Assembly: GCA_025362675.1 (NCBI GenBank)
Contig: JANYFN010000242.1
Span: forward strand, 1-39,926
DNA from: Limisphaerales bacterium
Lineage (GTDB): Bacteria > Verrucomicrobiota > Verrucomicrobiia > Limisphaerales > UBA11358
Direction: 5' to 3'
DNA: 39,926 bases
Shown: positions 8,250 to 16,743 of the stretch, piece after piece
Layout: each line of letters opens with the position of its first letter
Position numbering within the stretch: position 1 is the first letter of the stretch
Notes under the pieces: model-generated
Told to the model about the DNA's origin: nothing
Database searches by the model: none
The model's input: the letters and a program-made list of their open reading frames with translations, nothing else
Position numbers and translations under genes: made by a program

Positions 8250-9022
8250 GACTTGGGACGATTAAAATAATTTTCGATATTCGCCAGTGTTTTGGGATGC
8301 ACCAATTCCGCAAAAACTTCCGGTAACGATGAGCAACCGGTTTTCGCGCGCAAATTCTGCAACGTGTCATAGGCAACGACCCGCGTATCCGCCAATACCA
8401 AAATCTGATGCGCGAGCTCTTCGATCAGTTCGGGGATCTGCGAAGCCATGAACACAGTGAATTTTCCACTTTCCGCTAAGTGTTTCAGGACGCGCCCCAG
8501 TGCAAGAATGCCCGAAGGGTCCAGGCCTCCGGTAAACGGTTCATCCAAAATCATCAGTGGTGCTTCGGTTACCAGAGTTCCGCAAATGGCCACTTTCTTT
8601 TTCTGACCGTTCGAACAAGTGCGGATGGGAGAATCTCCTTTTTCCACGAGCTGAAATAAATTCAGCAGACGATCAATGTGGTCCATGAGATGACTTGGCT
8701 CGATGTCGTATAGTTGCCCGATGGCCATCAGCCATTCGCGGACGGTCATAAATTCGGGAAGCCACGGATGGTCGGGCAGAAAGACCATTTGTTTACGGAT
8801 GCGCAATTCCGCGTCTTCACTGCTACGTCGGATTAATCCGTTGATTTCAACGTGACCATGGGCGGGTGAGATGATGCCAGCAATGATGCCCAAGAGGGTG
8901 CTTTTACCGACACCATTTTGGCCCATGACGGTGACCAACTTCCCCATTGGGACACTAAAATTGATGTCGGTCAAAACCGGTCGCACACCGTAATGATGGC
9001 TGACGTTGCTGACGTTGATCAT
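8246..9022 (-). CDS. ABC transporter ATP-binding protein
   Basis: 258 residues. Walker A GQNGVGKST (about 36-44), Q-loop region around MVFLPDHPWLP, Walker B LMILDEPF, and a D-loop GGLDPSG. The signature motif is unusual: CSNGQKKKV in place of LSGGQ, and the switch position after Walker B reads ASQIPE rather than the common SSH. The fold matches ABC-2/CcmA-like export ATPases. It drives the multi-spanning protein encoded by the overlapping downstream gene. A 39-codon open frame ends 17 nt upstream. The retained catalytic motifs argue that it is functional although flanked by pseudogene debris. Confidence 0.88.
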   Translation of the reverse strand: MINVSNVSHHYGVRPVLTDINFSVPMGKLVTVMGQNGVGKSTLLGIIAGIISPAHGHVEINGLIRRSSEDAELRIRKQMVFLPDHPWLPEFMTVREWLMAIGQLYDIEPSHLMDHIDRLLNLFQLVEKGDSPIRTCSNGQKKKVAICGTLVTEAPLMILDEPFTGGLDPSGILALGRVLKHLAESGKFTVFMASQIPELIEELAHQILVLADTRVVAYDTLQNLRAKTGCSSLPEVFAELVHPKTLANIENYFNRPKS

Positions 9023-9038
9023 AAATGATGATTCCTAG

Positions 9039-9158
9039 TTAACTCTGACCGGCAAAATAATCCGTCCAATTGTCTGGATAGTCCATGATAAACGGCGCTC
9101 CGTTTTGGAAACGAAAGTCAGAATACCGCCCGATTAAAAACCCAAAGTTATTCTGCAT
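9039..9158 (-). CDS. Possible 39-residue peptide before the ABC genes
   Basis: ATG 9158 opens a 39-codon frame (beginning MQNNFGFLIGRYSDFRFQNG and ending NWTDYFAGQS) that stops 16 nt before the ABC ATPase start. Composition is protein-like and rich in aromatic residues, but there is no clear ribosome-binding site. It could be a small first gene of the ABC operon or the C-terminal scrap of a truncated gene. In-frame upstream codons stay open for only about 9 codons. Confidence 0.3.
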   Translation of the reverse strand: MQNNFGFLIGRYSDFRFQNGAPFIMDYPDNWTDYFAGQS

Positions 9159-9310
9159 CGGCTTGGGCGTATGCGCTTCCAAACATTATTGCAATTGCAG
9201 ATTGGGTTGATGCGGGCTCGCTCTTCGGTGTCTGTCTCAAGTGCGACAAATTTAAAGCTGCTCCTTTATTAGGGCGATTTTTATTTCCATGCGGGCAGCC
9301 CGAAACTTGT

Positions 9311-9403
9311 TCATTCGGGCTTGAGATTATGGTTGGTGTCATTGAGGACAGAATTCGCCTCCGTCTCACACCGCTCAATAAAGTCAAGAATGCTGGCAAG
9401 ATG
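9311..9403 (-). pseudogene. C-terminal scrap of a second excisionase-like gene
   Basis: Thirty codons reading HLASILDFIERCETEANSVL... to TGA at 9311-9313. They match the tail of the pseudogene at 6022-6369 (HLASILAFIERCEKESKS): 30 of 35 bases are identical over the core (9366-9400 against 6061-6095, by eye). No start or N-terminus is present. At 9403/9404 the sequence switches abruptly to an integrase-like fragment. Confidence 0.7.
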
Positions 9404-9549
9404 CGGACGATCTTGAGCAAAACATTGGCCGTGCTTCGCGATACACGCTTCGCTTGTTTGTCACGAAAGCGGGCAATGTCATCCTGACGAATCAAGCTCA
9501 TGTCTTGATCTGCTTTGATAAGAGCTTCAATTCCACTAACGACGGCTTT
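9404..9549 (-). pseudogene. N-terminal fragment of a tyrosine recombinase (core-binding region)
   Basis: The frame from 9549 reads KAVVSGIEALIKADQDMSLI and continues QDDIARFRDKQAKRVSRSTA then NVLLKIVR. The pattern of a FRD helix followed by a (R)VSxSTAN turn is that of the SAM-like N-terminal domain of phage-type integrases. It then breaks at 9403. The catalytic domain (R...HxxR...Y) is absent. The fragment directly follows the TAG of the RND gene and is in the same frame. With the excisionase-like scrap next to it, this marks a deletion junction. Confidence 0.6.
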
Positions 9550-12500
9550 CTAGTTTTGGGAATCGACGCGTGCCACGCTCGCCGAAAGTTGCTGATTTGA
9601 CCAACCACCGCCGAGCGCCTTGATCAGTTGAACGGAGGCGATTAAACGCCGACCGGCGAGCTGGGCGTTGGCGCGTTCCGCCGTCAATGTATCGCGGCTC
9701 GCGTCCACAACTTCGATGTAGGCGACGATGCCGGAACGATAGCGATCGGTGGCGAGTTCCGAGGCGCGGCGGGCGCTGGCGACGGCGCGTTGCTGGGCTT
9801 CCGCTTGGATGGCAAAATGATAAATGCCGGACAAACTATTTTCCACTTCGCCAAAGGCCACGAGGACTTGCTGGCGATAAAGCGCAGTCGATTGTTGAAG
9901 CGCCGCCCGCGAATATTTGTAATTCGCCTTGTTCCGTCCGCCCGCAAAAATCGGGAGCGAAAGGCTTGGCCCGATGGACCAAGTGCGGCTGTCCCAGTTG
10001 AACAACGATGAAAGATCGCCGCTCAAATATCCGGCCGACCCTGTGAGCGTCAGCACGGGGAAAAAGGAGGCCTTGGCCACGCCTATCTTGGCATTAGATG
10101 AAGCAAGCTGGCGTTCGGCTTGAGCGACGTCGGGCCGGCGTTCCAATAAATCAGACGGTAACCCAGCGGGAATTATAGGAGGTTGCGGATTCCAATTCGG
10201 GTCATACACGGCGGCGAGCTTGAAGCTGGACGGATTTTCGCCGACCAAAATGGCGATGGCGTTTTCCAATTCATCGCGGCGATGAGCGAGCGACGCGGCT
10301 TCGGCCTCCGTGCTGGCGAGTTCGGTTTCCGCCTGTGCGACGTCAAGTTCGCTGCCGATGCCGCCTTCCAAACGACTGCGCACAAGCCGCACTTGTTCAT
10401 GCCGCAAAGCAATCGTGCCATTGACGGTAGCAATTTCTGCGTCGAGCGAACGCAGTGAAAAATAATTTTGCGCCACGTCGGATTGAAGGGTGAGCAGCAC
10501 GTTATAAAAATCCGCGAGCGACGCTTGCGCGTCGGCGTGCGCGCCCTGAAAAAGGCGGCGGATACGCCCCCACAAATCCACTTCGTAGCTCAAATCCAAA
10601 GGCGTTCTAAAAGTGTTCGCCGTGATATTGCCGAAGCTAGGATTAGCGTTGGGCGAATAACCTTCCCGCGAAAAACTCGGATCCAAATTTAAGTTCGGCA
10701 TCAATTGGCTGCGCGCGATACGCGCCGTGGCGCGTGCCTCGTCCACGCGCGCGACGGCAGCTTTGAGTTGCTGGTTGGCTTGCACCGCCTGTGTTTCCAG
10801 CGCGTTCAGATTAGTGTCGCCGAAAATTTCCCACCAATTTCCTTTCGGCACATGGTCGAGCGGCTGGCCTGCTTTCCATGAACCGAAATCCACGGCTTTG
10901 TAATTTGCGGGAACAGCATTCGTCGGCTGTTTATAGTCCGGGCCGACGGTTGACCAATTAGCTTTCGCAGACCCGACCGCGAACAGCAGGGCAATCGTAA
11001 TGATGCCAGTCACAGCCGCGCTGGAGCCGAGTAATGCACTTTTAGTTTCAGGCGTCACCGGTTTTTTCTTCCAGCCAATTTTCATCAGCGTCACATAAAA
11101 TACCGGCGTTAAAAATAAACCAAAAACGGTGACGCCAATCATGCCGGAGAACACGGCGACACCCATCGCCTGACGCATTTCCGCGCCCGCGCCATGTGCG
11201 ACGACGAGCGGGAAAACACCCGCGATAAATGCGATGCTCGTCATTAAAATTGGACGCAAACGCAGGCGGCACGCTTCGATGGCCGCGGCGAACGGCGACA
11301 TACCTTCGTCCTGTTTAATTTTGGCAAATTCAATAATTAAAATTGCGTTTTTGCACGCGAGACCGACCAGCACGATGAGACCAATCTGCGTGAAAATATT
11401 ATTATCGCTGCCTTTGAGCCACACGCCGGTGATGGCGAACAGCAGACACATTGGCACGATCAAAATAATCGCGAGCGGCAGACGAAAACTTTCGTAAAGC
11501 GCGGCCAGCACGAGGAACACGAGCAGCAAGCACAACGGATAAACGTAGATGGCGGCATCGCCCGCAAGGATGCGCTGGTAGGTGAGTTCGGTCCATTCAT
11601 ACGACATGCCGCGTGGTAGATTTTCCGTTGCGAGTTTGGACATCAACGCTTCGGCTTGCCCCGAACTAAAACCGGGCGCAGGGCCACCGTTGATTTCCGC
11701 CGCCGGATAACCGTTGTAGCGCATCACGCGGTCGGGGCCGTGCGATTCCGTGACTTTCACGACTGCACCGAGTGGCACCATTTGCCCGCGATCATTGCGT
11801 GTTTTCAACTGCGTGATGTCAGCGGCGTGGGCGCGAAACGGTGCGTCCGCCTGCGCGATGACTTCGTAAGTGCGACCGAATTTGTTGAAGTCATTCACAT
11901 ATAGCGAGCCGAGATAAATCTGCATCGTCTCGAAAAGATTTTGCAGCGGCACGCCCTGAGTTTTCGCTTTTTCGCGATCAACGTTCGCGTCCAACTGCGG
12001 CACGTTCACGGTGAATCCCGAAAACGTTCCGGCCAGTCCAGGTGTCGCGCGGCTCTTGCCGATGACGGCCTGCAAGTTTTGATACAGCGCGTCGTAGCCG
12101 AGGTCGGCGCGGTCTTCGACATACAATTTGAATCCACCAATCGTGCCGAGACCCATGACGGCGGGCGGCGGCACAGCGAGGACAAACGCATCTTGGATCA
12201 CGCTCAATTTTTGGTTGAGCGCACCCGCGATGGCCGGCCCGCTCAAGTTCGGCGTCGTGCGTTCTTCAAACGGTTTCAACGTAAAGAAAACGATGCCGGC
12301 ATTCGGCGCGACGCTGAATCCGCTGATGCTTAATCCCGGAAACGCGACAGCCGATTCCACGCCGGGTTGTTTCAAACCGATGTCCGACATCCGGCGGATC
12401 ACCGCTTCGGTGCGATCAAGCGAAGAGCCGTCCGGCAGTTGCGCGAACGCGACGAGATATTGTTTATCCTGCGTCGGCACGAAGCCGGTCGGGATTTTAT

Positions 12501-14193
12501 CAAAGCTCCAGCCGGTCAGGAAAACGAGTCCACCATAAACGACGAGCGCGATCGCACTCTTGCGTAAAACACTGGCGACGCCGGTGGAATATTTTTCGCC
12601 CGCCCACGCGAACGCGCGGTTAAACGGATTGAAGAACCAGCCGAACATTTTTTCCATCGCGCGCGACAACCAATCTTTCGGCGCTTTATGATCCTTCAGC
12701 AACACCGCACAAAGCGCGGGCGAAAGTGTCAGCGAATTGAACGCGGAGATGACGGTGGAAATCGCAATCGTCAGCGCGAATTGCTTGTAGAACTGGCCGG
12801 TCAAGCCGGTGATGAACGCCGTCGGCACAAACACCGCGCATAACACGAGCGCCGTGGCGACGATTGGTCCGGTCACTTCTTTCATCGCCTGCCGCGCCGC
12901 GTCGTGCGCCGACAAACCGCGCGCGATATTTCGCTCCACATTTTCGACGACGACGATGGCGTCGTCCACCACGATGCCGATGGCCAGCACGAGACCGAAG
13001 AGCGAAAGCGCGTTGATACTAAACCCGAACGCGAGCATGATCGTGAACGTGCCGATGAGCGAAACCGGCACGGCGGCGAGCGGAATGATCGCCGCACGCC
13101 ACGTCTGCAAGAAAATGATGACGACGATGACGACGAGAATAATCGCTTCGCAGAGCGTGTGAATCACGGCCTCGATGGAATGCCGCACGAAAACCGTCGG
13201 GTCATAAACGACGTTGTAATCCAAGCCTTCGGGGAAATTTCTCTTCAACTCCGCCATCTTGGCGCGGACGTTTTTGGAAAGTTCCAACGCATTCGCCCCG
13301 GGCGTCTGGAAGATCGGGATCGCCACCGCTGTCTTGTTATCCAGCAAGGATTGTAGCGCGTAACTGCCAGCGCCGAGTTCGATGCGCGCGACATCTTTGA
13401 GCAACGTTTTTTCGCCATTCGCGCCGGTCTTGACGATGACGTTGCCGAATTCTTCTTCGGAAATCAGACGACCTTTCACATTCACCTGCATCTCAAAATT
13501 CGCCGGACTGCTCAAGGGTTGCTGGCCGATGACGCCGCCAGCGACTTGCACATTTTGTTCGCGGATGGCCGCGACGATGTCGCTGGCGGTGAGATTGCGC
13601 GCGGCAATTTTGTCTGGGTTCAACCAGATGCGCATCGCGTAATCGCCGGAGCCGAACAGTTCCACGTCGCCTGCGCCAGGAATGCGCGCGAGCACGTCCT
13701 TGATCTGCAACGTGGCGTAGTTGCGGATATAAACTTTGTCGTAACGATTGTCGGGCGAAAACAAATGGACCACCATCGTGAGATCGGGCGATTGCTTGGT
13801 GGTCGTGACGCCGAGCGTGCGGACTTCTTCGGGCAATTTCGGCAGCGCCTGCGCCACGCGATTTTGCACCTGCACCTGCGCCTTGTCCGGGTCCGTGCCG
13901 AGATTAAACGTGATGGTCAGCGTCATTACGCCATCGCCGGTCGCCTGCGAAAACATGTAGAGCGAACCTTCAACGCCGTTGATGGCCTGTTCGAGCGGCG
14001 ACGCGACGGTCTCCGCGATGGTCTTCGGATTCGCGCCGGGATACGTCGCCTTCACGACAATCGTCGGCGGCACGACTTCGGGATATTCGCTGATGGGCAG
14101 CTTGAACATCGCGATCAATCCCATGATGAAAATGGCGATGGACAACACGCCGGCGAAAATCGGGCGCTTGATAAAATAATGTGAAAAGTTCAT
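9550..14193 (-). CDS. RND efflux pump fused to an outer-membrane factor
   Basis: 1547 residues, about 500 longer than an HAE1/AcrB-type pump. Residues 1 to about 1045 are a full RND protein: start MNFSHYFIKRPIFAGVLSIA, typical porter-domain text, and the TM4 proton-relay pair DD near residue 408 (GIVVDDAIVVVENVERN), ending VFYVTLMKIGWKKK. After a short linker comes a hydrophobic stretch VTGIITIALLFAVGSAKA (about 1058-1077), then NWSTVGPDYKQP, the start of a NodT/OprM-type outer-membrane factor whose two repeats run to the C-terminus. The hydrophobic stretch looks like a retained signal peptide; AKA-NW resembles a signal peptidase I site, and the lipobox Cys usual in NodT proteins is absent. 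It follows the fusion-protein gene by 80 nt. The whole tripartite pump is thus made from two genes. Confidence 0.93.
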   Translation of the reverse strand: MNFSHYFIKRPIFAGVLSIAIFIMGLIAMFKLPISEYPEVVPPTIVVKATYPGANPKTIAETVASPLEQAINGVEGSLYMFSQATGDGVMTLTITFNLGTDPDKAQVQVQNRVAQALPKLPEEVRTLGVTTTKQSPDLTMVVHLFSPDNRYDKVYIRNYATLQIKDVLARIPGAGDVELFGSGDYAMRIWLNPDKIAARNLTASDIVAAIREQNVQVAGGVIGQQPLSSPANFEMQVNVKGRLISEEEFGNVIVKTGANGEKTLLKDVARIELGAGSYALQSLLDNKTAVAIPIFQTPGANALELSKNVRAKMAELKRNFPEGLDYNVVYDPTVFVRHSIEAVIHTLCEAIILVVIVVIIFLQTWRAAIIPLAAVPVSLIGTFTIMLAFGFSINALSLFGLVLAIGIVVDDAIVVVENVERNIARGLSAHDAARQAMKEVTGPIVATALVLCAVFVPTAFITGLTGQFYKQFALTIAISTVISAFNSLTLSPALCAVLLKDHKAPKDWLSRAMEKMFGWFFNPFNRAFAWAGEKYSTGVASVLRKSAIALVVYGGLVFLTGWSFDKIPTGFVPTQDKQYLVAFAQLPDGSSLDRTEAVIRRMSDIGLKQPGVESAVAFPGLSISGFSVAPNAGIVFFTLKPFEERTTPNLSGPAIAGALNQKLSVIQDAFVLAVPPPAVMGLGTIGGFKLYVEDRADLGYDALYQNLQAVIGKSRATPGLAGTFSGFTVNVPQLDANVDREKAKTQGVPLQNLFETMQIYLGSLYVNDFNKFGRTYEVIAQADAPFRAHAADITQLKTRNDRGQMVPLGAVVKVTESHGPDRVMRYNGYPAAEINGGPAPGFSSGQAEALMSKLATENLPRGMSYEWTELTYQRILAGDAAIYVYPLCLLLVFLVLAALYESFRLPLAIILIVPMCLLFAITGVWLKGSDNNIFTQIGLIVLVGLACKNAILIIEFAKIKQDEGMSPFAAAIEACRLRLRPILMTSIAFIAGVFPLVVAHGAGAEMRQAMGVAVFSGMIGVTVFGLFLTPVFYVTLMKIGWKKKPVTPETKSALLGSSAAVTGIITIALLFAVGSAKANWSTVGPDYKQPTNAVPANYKAVDFGSWKAGQPLDHVPKGNWWEIFGDTNLNALETQAVQANQQLKAAVARVDEARATARIARSQLMPNLNLDPSFSREGYSPNANPSFGNITANTFRTPLDLSYEVDLWGRIRRLFQGAHADAQASLADFYNVLLTLQSDVAQNYFSLRSLDAEIATVNGTIALRHEQVRLVRSRLEGGIGSELDVAQAETELASTEAEAASLAHRRDELENAIAILVGENPSSFKLAAVYDPNWNPQPPIIPAGLPSDLLERRPDVAQAERQLASSNAKIGVAKASFFPVLTLTGSAGYLSGDLSSLFNWDSRTWSIGPSLSLPIFAGGRNKANYKYSRAALQQSTALYRQQVLVAFGEVENSLSGIYHFAIQAEAQQRAVASARRASELATDRYRSGIVAYIEVVDASRDTLTAERANAQLAGRRLIASVQLIKALGGGWSNQQLSASVARVDSQN

Positions 14194-14273
14194 AAAGTTT
14201 TAGGGCAGGGCGGAGCGCGAAACTCCATTTTTGGGAATCTTCTTAAGTTGGAAATTGGATTAAGAATCAAAAA

Positions 14274-15416
14274 TCACCGCTGGGCAATTTTAAGTTTCTC
14301 AGCCGTCAGCTTTTCAGCGGCGGCCACTTCCGGCTCCGGCGTCACGGGCATTCCGGGACGAACGTGCGACAAACCATTGACGACAATTTTTTCTCCCGCC
14401 GTCAGGCCGGAACGCACGATGCGTTTGCCGTCCACGAGCGGCCCGAGTTCCACGGCCTGATACTGCACCGTGTTCGTCGAACTCAACGTGAGCACAAATT
14501 TATTCGCCTGATCTGTGCCGATGGCGCGTTCATCCACGAGCAAAACCGAATGACGTTCGCTCAAAGGAATGCGGATGCGCGCAAACAATCCCGGCACAAT
14601 GCGGTCGTCGTCGTTCGGAAAAACGGCGCGCAAAAGAATGCTGCCCGTGTTCGGATCGAGGCGGTTATCGAACGATTCAATGTAGCCTTTGTGCGGAAAA
14701 TCCGATTCGTCCGCGAGCTGTAATTCAACCGGAATTTTTCCACCATCCGTCGCGCCCAATTTTTTTGAATACACCAGATTGTTAAACTTAAGCAGCGTGT
14801 CTTCGTCAATATCTGCATACACATAAACTGGATTGACGGAAACCACGGTCGTGAGCAACGACGCGGAACCCGCATTGCCACTGACGTAATTGCCTTCCGT
14901 CATCAGCGCGCGGCTCACGCGACCATCAATCGGCGCTTTTACTTCCGTGTATTCCAGATCGAGCTTCGCCGAATCCAACGCAGCCTTCGCCACGTTGGCG
15001 CGCGATTTGCGCGCGCCCGCGTCTTCAGCGGAAATCGCGTTGTTGGCGAGCAATTTTGCAGTCCGGTCGTTTTCGCTTTTGGCTTGGTCGTATTCCGCTT
15101 GGCGCTGATCAAACACCGCTTGATTCCAACGCGGATCAATGACGAACAGCACGTCACCTTTCTTCACCAATTGGCCGGATTGAAAACGCACTTCCTGAAT
15201 GTAGCCGGAAACGCGCGGGCGAATTTCCACCGATTCCACCGGCTCCGTGCGTCCACTGAAACCGCTCCATTCGACGATTTCTTTTTGCTCTACCGGCGCA
15301 ACCGTCACAGACGGCGGCGGCGGACTTTGCGGGGCGGTTTTCTGGCTGCAACCGGTGGCCAGCAGCGCGAGGCTCAAACTGGAAACCGACGTGAATAAAT
15401 AAAATTTGGATTTCAT
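14274..15416 (-). CDS. RND membrane-fusion (periplasmic adaptor) lipoprotein
   Basis: 380 residues from ATG 15416. The frame is open 46 codons further upstream, but MKSKFYLFTSVSSLSLALLA is a clean lipoprotein signal with lipobox LATGC (Cys 23). The body is AcrA/HlyD-like: a lipoyl half-motif near GYIQEVRFQSGQLVKKGDVL, a coiled-coil hairpin rich in A, K, E and Q (about 90-150), the second lipoyl half at APIDGRVSRALMTEGNYV, then beta-barrel and membrane-proximal parts. It bridges the inner-membrane pump and the outer-membrane factor. It is followed by the RND-OMF gene and preceded by the small unknown gene, all on one strand, so one operon. Confidence 0.93.
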   Translation of the reverse strand: MKSKFYLFTSVSSLSLALLATGCSQKTAPQSPPPPSVTVAPVEQKEIVEWSGFSGRTEPVESVEIRPRVSGYIQEVRFQSGQLVKKGDVLFVIDPRWNQAVFDQRQAEYDQAKSENDRTAKLLANNAISAEDAGARKSRANVAKAALDSAKLDLEYTEVKAPIDGRVSRALMTEGNYVSGNAGSASLLTTVVSVNPVYVYADIDEDTLLKFNNLVYSKKLGATDGGKIPVELQLADESDFPHKGYIESFDNRLDPNTGSILLRAVFPNDDDRIVPGLFARIRIPLSERHSVLLVDERAIGTDQANKFVLTLSSTNTVQYQAVELGPLVDGKRIVRSGLTAGEKIVVNGLSHVRPGMPVTPEPEVAAAEKLTAEKLKIAQR

Positions 15417-15462
15417 GATAATTGTAAAACTTAGATTGGGTTGTTCGGATCCATCAGCTTCA

Positions 15463-15783
15463 TCAGACGCCTCCGGCGAAAGTCGTCCGCCGTTGTTGTA
15501 AAAACTGTTGCCGTGACTGCCACGCAGACACCGCTTGGATTTTTTCCGCCGCAAGCGATGGAAATAACAGATGCGGATACTCCGTTTGAAAGGCCAGCGC
15601 CTCGGCTTCGTTCAAAGCCAGTTGGAATAAATGTGCGTGCGATTCCAAAGTTTCCTCAAACTCGTTCGCGATTTTATTTTTGGCCGACTCAATCCCGGCA
15701 AGCAATTTCTTACAGGATTGCACGCAGCGACCGGCAATGGTTTGTTCGGCATTAAAATTTTCATTGGTATGGTTGGTATTCAT
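15463..15783 (-). CDS. Small helical protein of unknown function in the efflux operon
   Basis: 106 residues from ATG 15783; the frame is open 13 codons more upstream, but that would overlap a candidate operator. It has no signal peptide or membrane segment, is mostly predicted helix, and has a C..C pair (RCVQSCKK, around residues 20-24). The composition is protein-like. It is not a family I recognise. Its position between tetR and the adaptor gene, after its own operator-like site, suggests cotranscription with the pump. It could be a regulator accessory, a stress protein or an unrelated passenger. Confidence 0.6.
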   Translation of the reverse strand: MNTNHTNENFNAEQTIAGRCVQSCKKLLAGIESAKNKIANEFEETLESHAHLFQLALNEAEALAFQTEYPHLLFPSLAAEKIQAVSAWQSRQQFLQQRRTTFAGGV

Positions 15784-15796
15784 AATTTGTATAGTT

Positions 15797-15810
15797 GTCC
15801 ATTTAGTAAA
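15797..15810. promoter_or_regulatory. Candidate TetR operator before the efflux genes
   Basis: GTCCATTTAGTAAA matches the site upstream of tetR (GACCAATTAGTCAA) at 11 of 14 positions. It lies between the tetR stop and the next gene start, where an operator for the pump genes would be expected. Found by eye; function is inferred. Confidence 0.4.
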
Positions 15811-15833
15811 GTATATTGTCAAAAAAAATCAAA

Positions 15834-16442
15834 TCAGGCGGCTGCGGTTTCCTTCACGCCAAGAATCGTAAGAATTCCACTGTGAGCTTCGCGCAACACT
15901 TCCACATTGTTTTGAATGCGCGCCTGGGTCAGCAAGCCTTCGTAATAAGCCAGCAACATCCGCGCTTTGGCACCGGCATCGGGCGCGTGAATCTCGCCGG
16001 CAGCGTGCGCGTCGCGGATGGCAGATTCAACATACTTGCGTTTTTGATCCATGATGCCCTGAATTTTTTTCTGCAACGCGTCTTCCTGCGTGCAGATTTC
16101 CGAACCGAGCGTGACCTGCGGACAACCCAGAACCCGCCCGTGCTTAGCTTTGATTTCACGCTGAAATTTATAGCCAAAATCGAAGTATTTGTTCAACCGT
16201 TCCAGTGGCGGAACCGTCGGCGAGAAAATGGAGTCCAGTTCAATGCGCTTGGTTTTCCAGCTTTCTTCAAAGGCTTCGGCGGCGAGTTCCGATTTGGAAT
16301 CGAAGAAATAGTAGAAGCTGCCTTTTTTGACGCCCGCCTTCTCGCAAATATTATCAATGGTTGTGCTGCCATACGAGCCGGACCAGATCAGCTCCAGCAC
16401 GGCATCCATCAATCTTTGTTTGGCATCACTAACGCGGCCCAT
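15834..16442 (-). CDS. TetR/AcrR-family transcriptional regulator
   Basis: 202 residues. The N-terminal HTH is typical: SDAKQRLMDAVLELIWSGSY, then TTIDNICEKAGVKKGSFYYF (about 27-46) and FDSKSELAAEAF. The C-terminal ligand domain is all-helical and carries two Cys (in VLGCPQ and SEICTQED). TetR proteins of this type repress multidrug pumps and release DNA on binding a drug. It heads the same strand as the efflux genes. A near-palindrome GACCAATTAGTC lies 66 nt upstream, overlapping a possible minus-strand -35 (TTGACT), and a similar site follows the gene, which suggests autorepression and pump repression. Confidence 0.92.
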   Translation of the reverse strand: MGRVSDAKQRLMDAVLELIWSGSYGSTTIDNICEKAGVKKGSFYYFFDSKSELAAEAFEESWKTKRIELDSIFSPTVPPLERLNKYFDFGYKFQREIKAKHGRVLGCPQVTLGSEICTQEDALQKKIQGIMDQKRKYVESAIRDAHAAGEIHAPDAGAKARMLLAYYEGLLTQARIQNNVEVLREAHSGILTILGVKETAAA

Positions 16443-16507
16443 AATCTTTTATTTATTTTGCGTTCAGCTTATTCGGAACCGAAGCGCACTTTTAAATTAA
16501 TATAATA

Positions 16508-16519
16508 GACCAATTAGTC
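16508..16519. promoter_or_regulatory. Candidate TetR operator upstream of tetR
   Basis: GACCAATTAGTC is a 12-bp inverted repeat with a single mismatched pair. It overlaps a minus-strand TTGACT (16521-16516), followed by AT-rich sequence that could hold a -10, so binding would block tetR transcription. A related site occurs at 15797-15810. Confidence 0.45.
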
Positions 16520-16743
16520 AACTACTATTTTAAGTTTTTAGTTTTGTGAGATTTGGCCAATTTAAAAGGTATATTGGTTTTACGCCGATTGTCTGGAACA
16601 GAAAGATGAGAACACTCCCAAGACTGCGGTAATGATTAACCTGATTTAAAAATTTACATGTTCAAATGCGCCCAAAGATCGGCCGCAAAAAATAAATAAA
16701 AAAACTTGCGCAATTTTATTCTGCAACTATTGTGGTAACAGTT

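Noticed and set aside
9500-9560. Second attachment site copy of the tRNA-Ser 3' end
   Set aside because: I found no copy of the tRNA 3' end near the right side of the island remnant, so island borders are not claimed.
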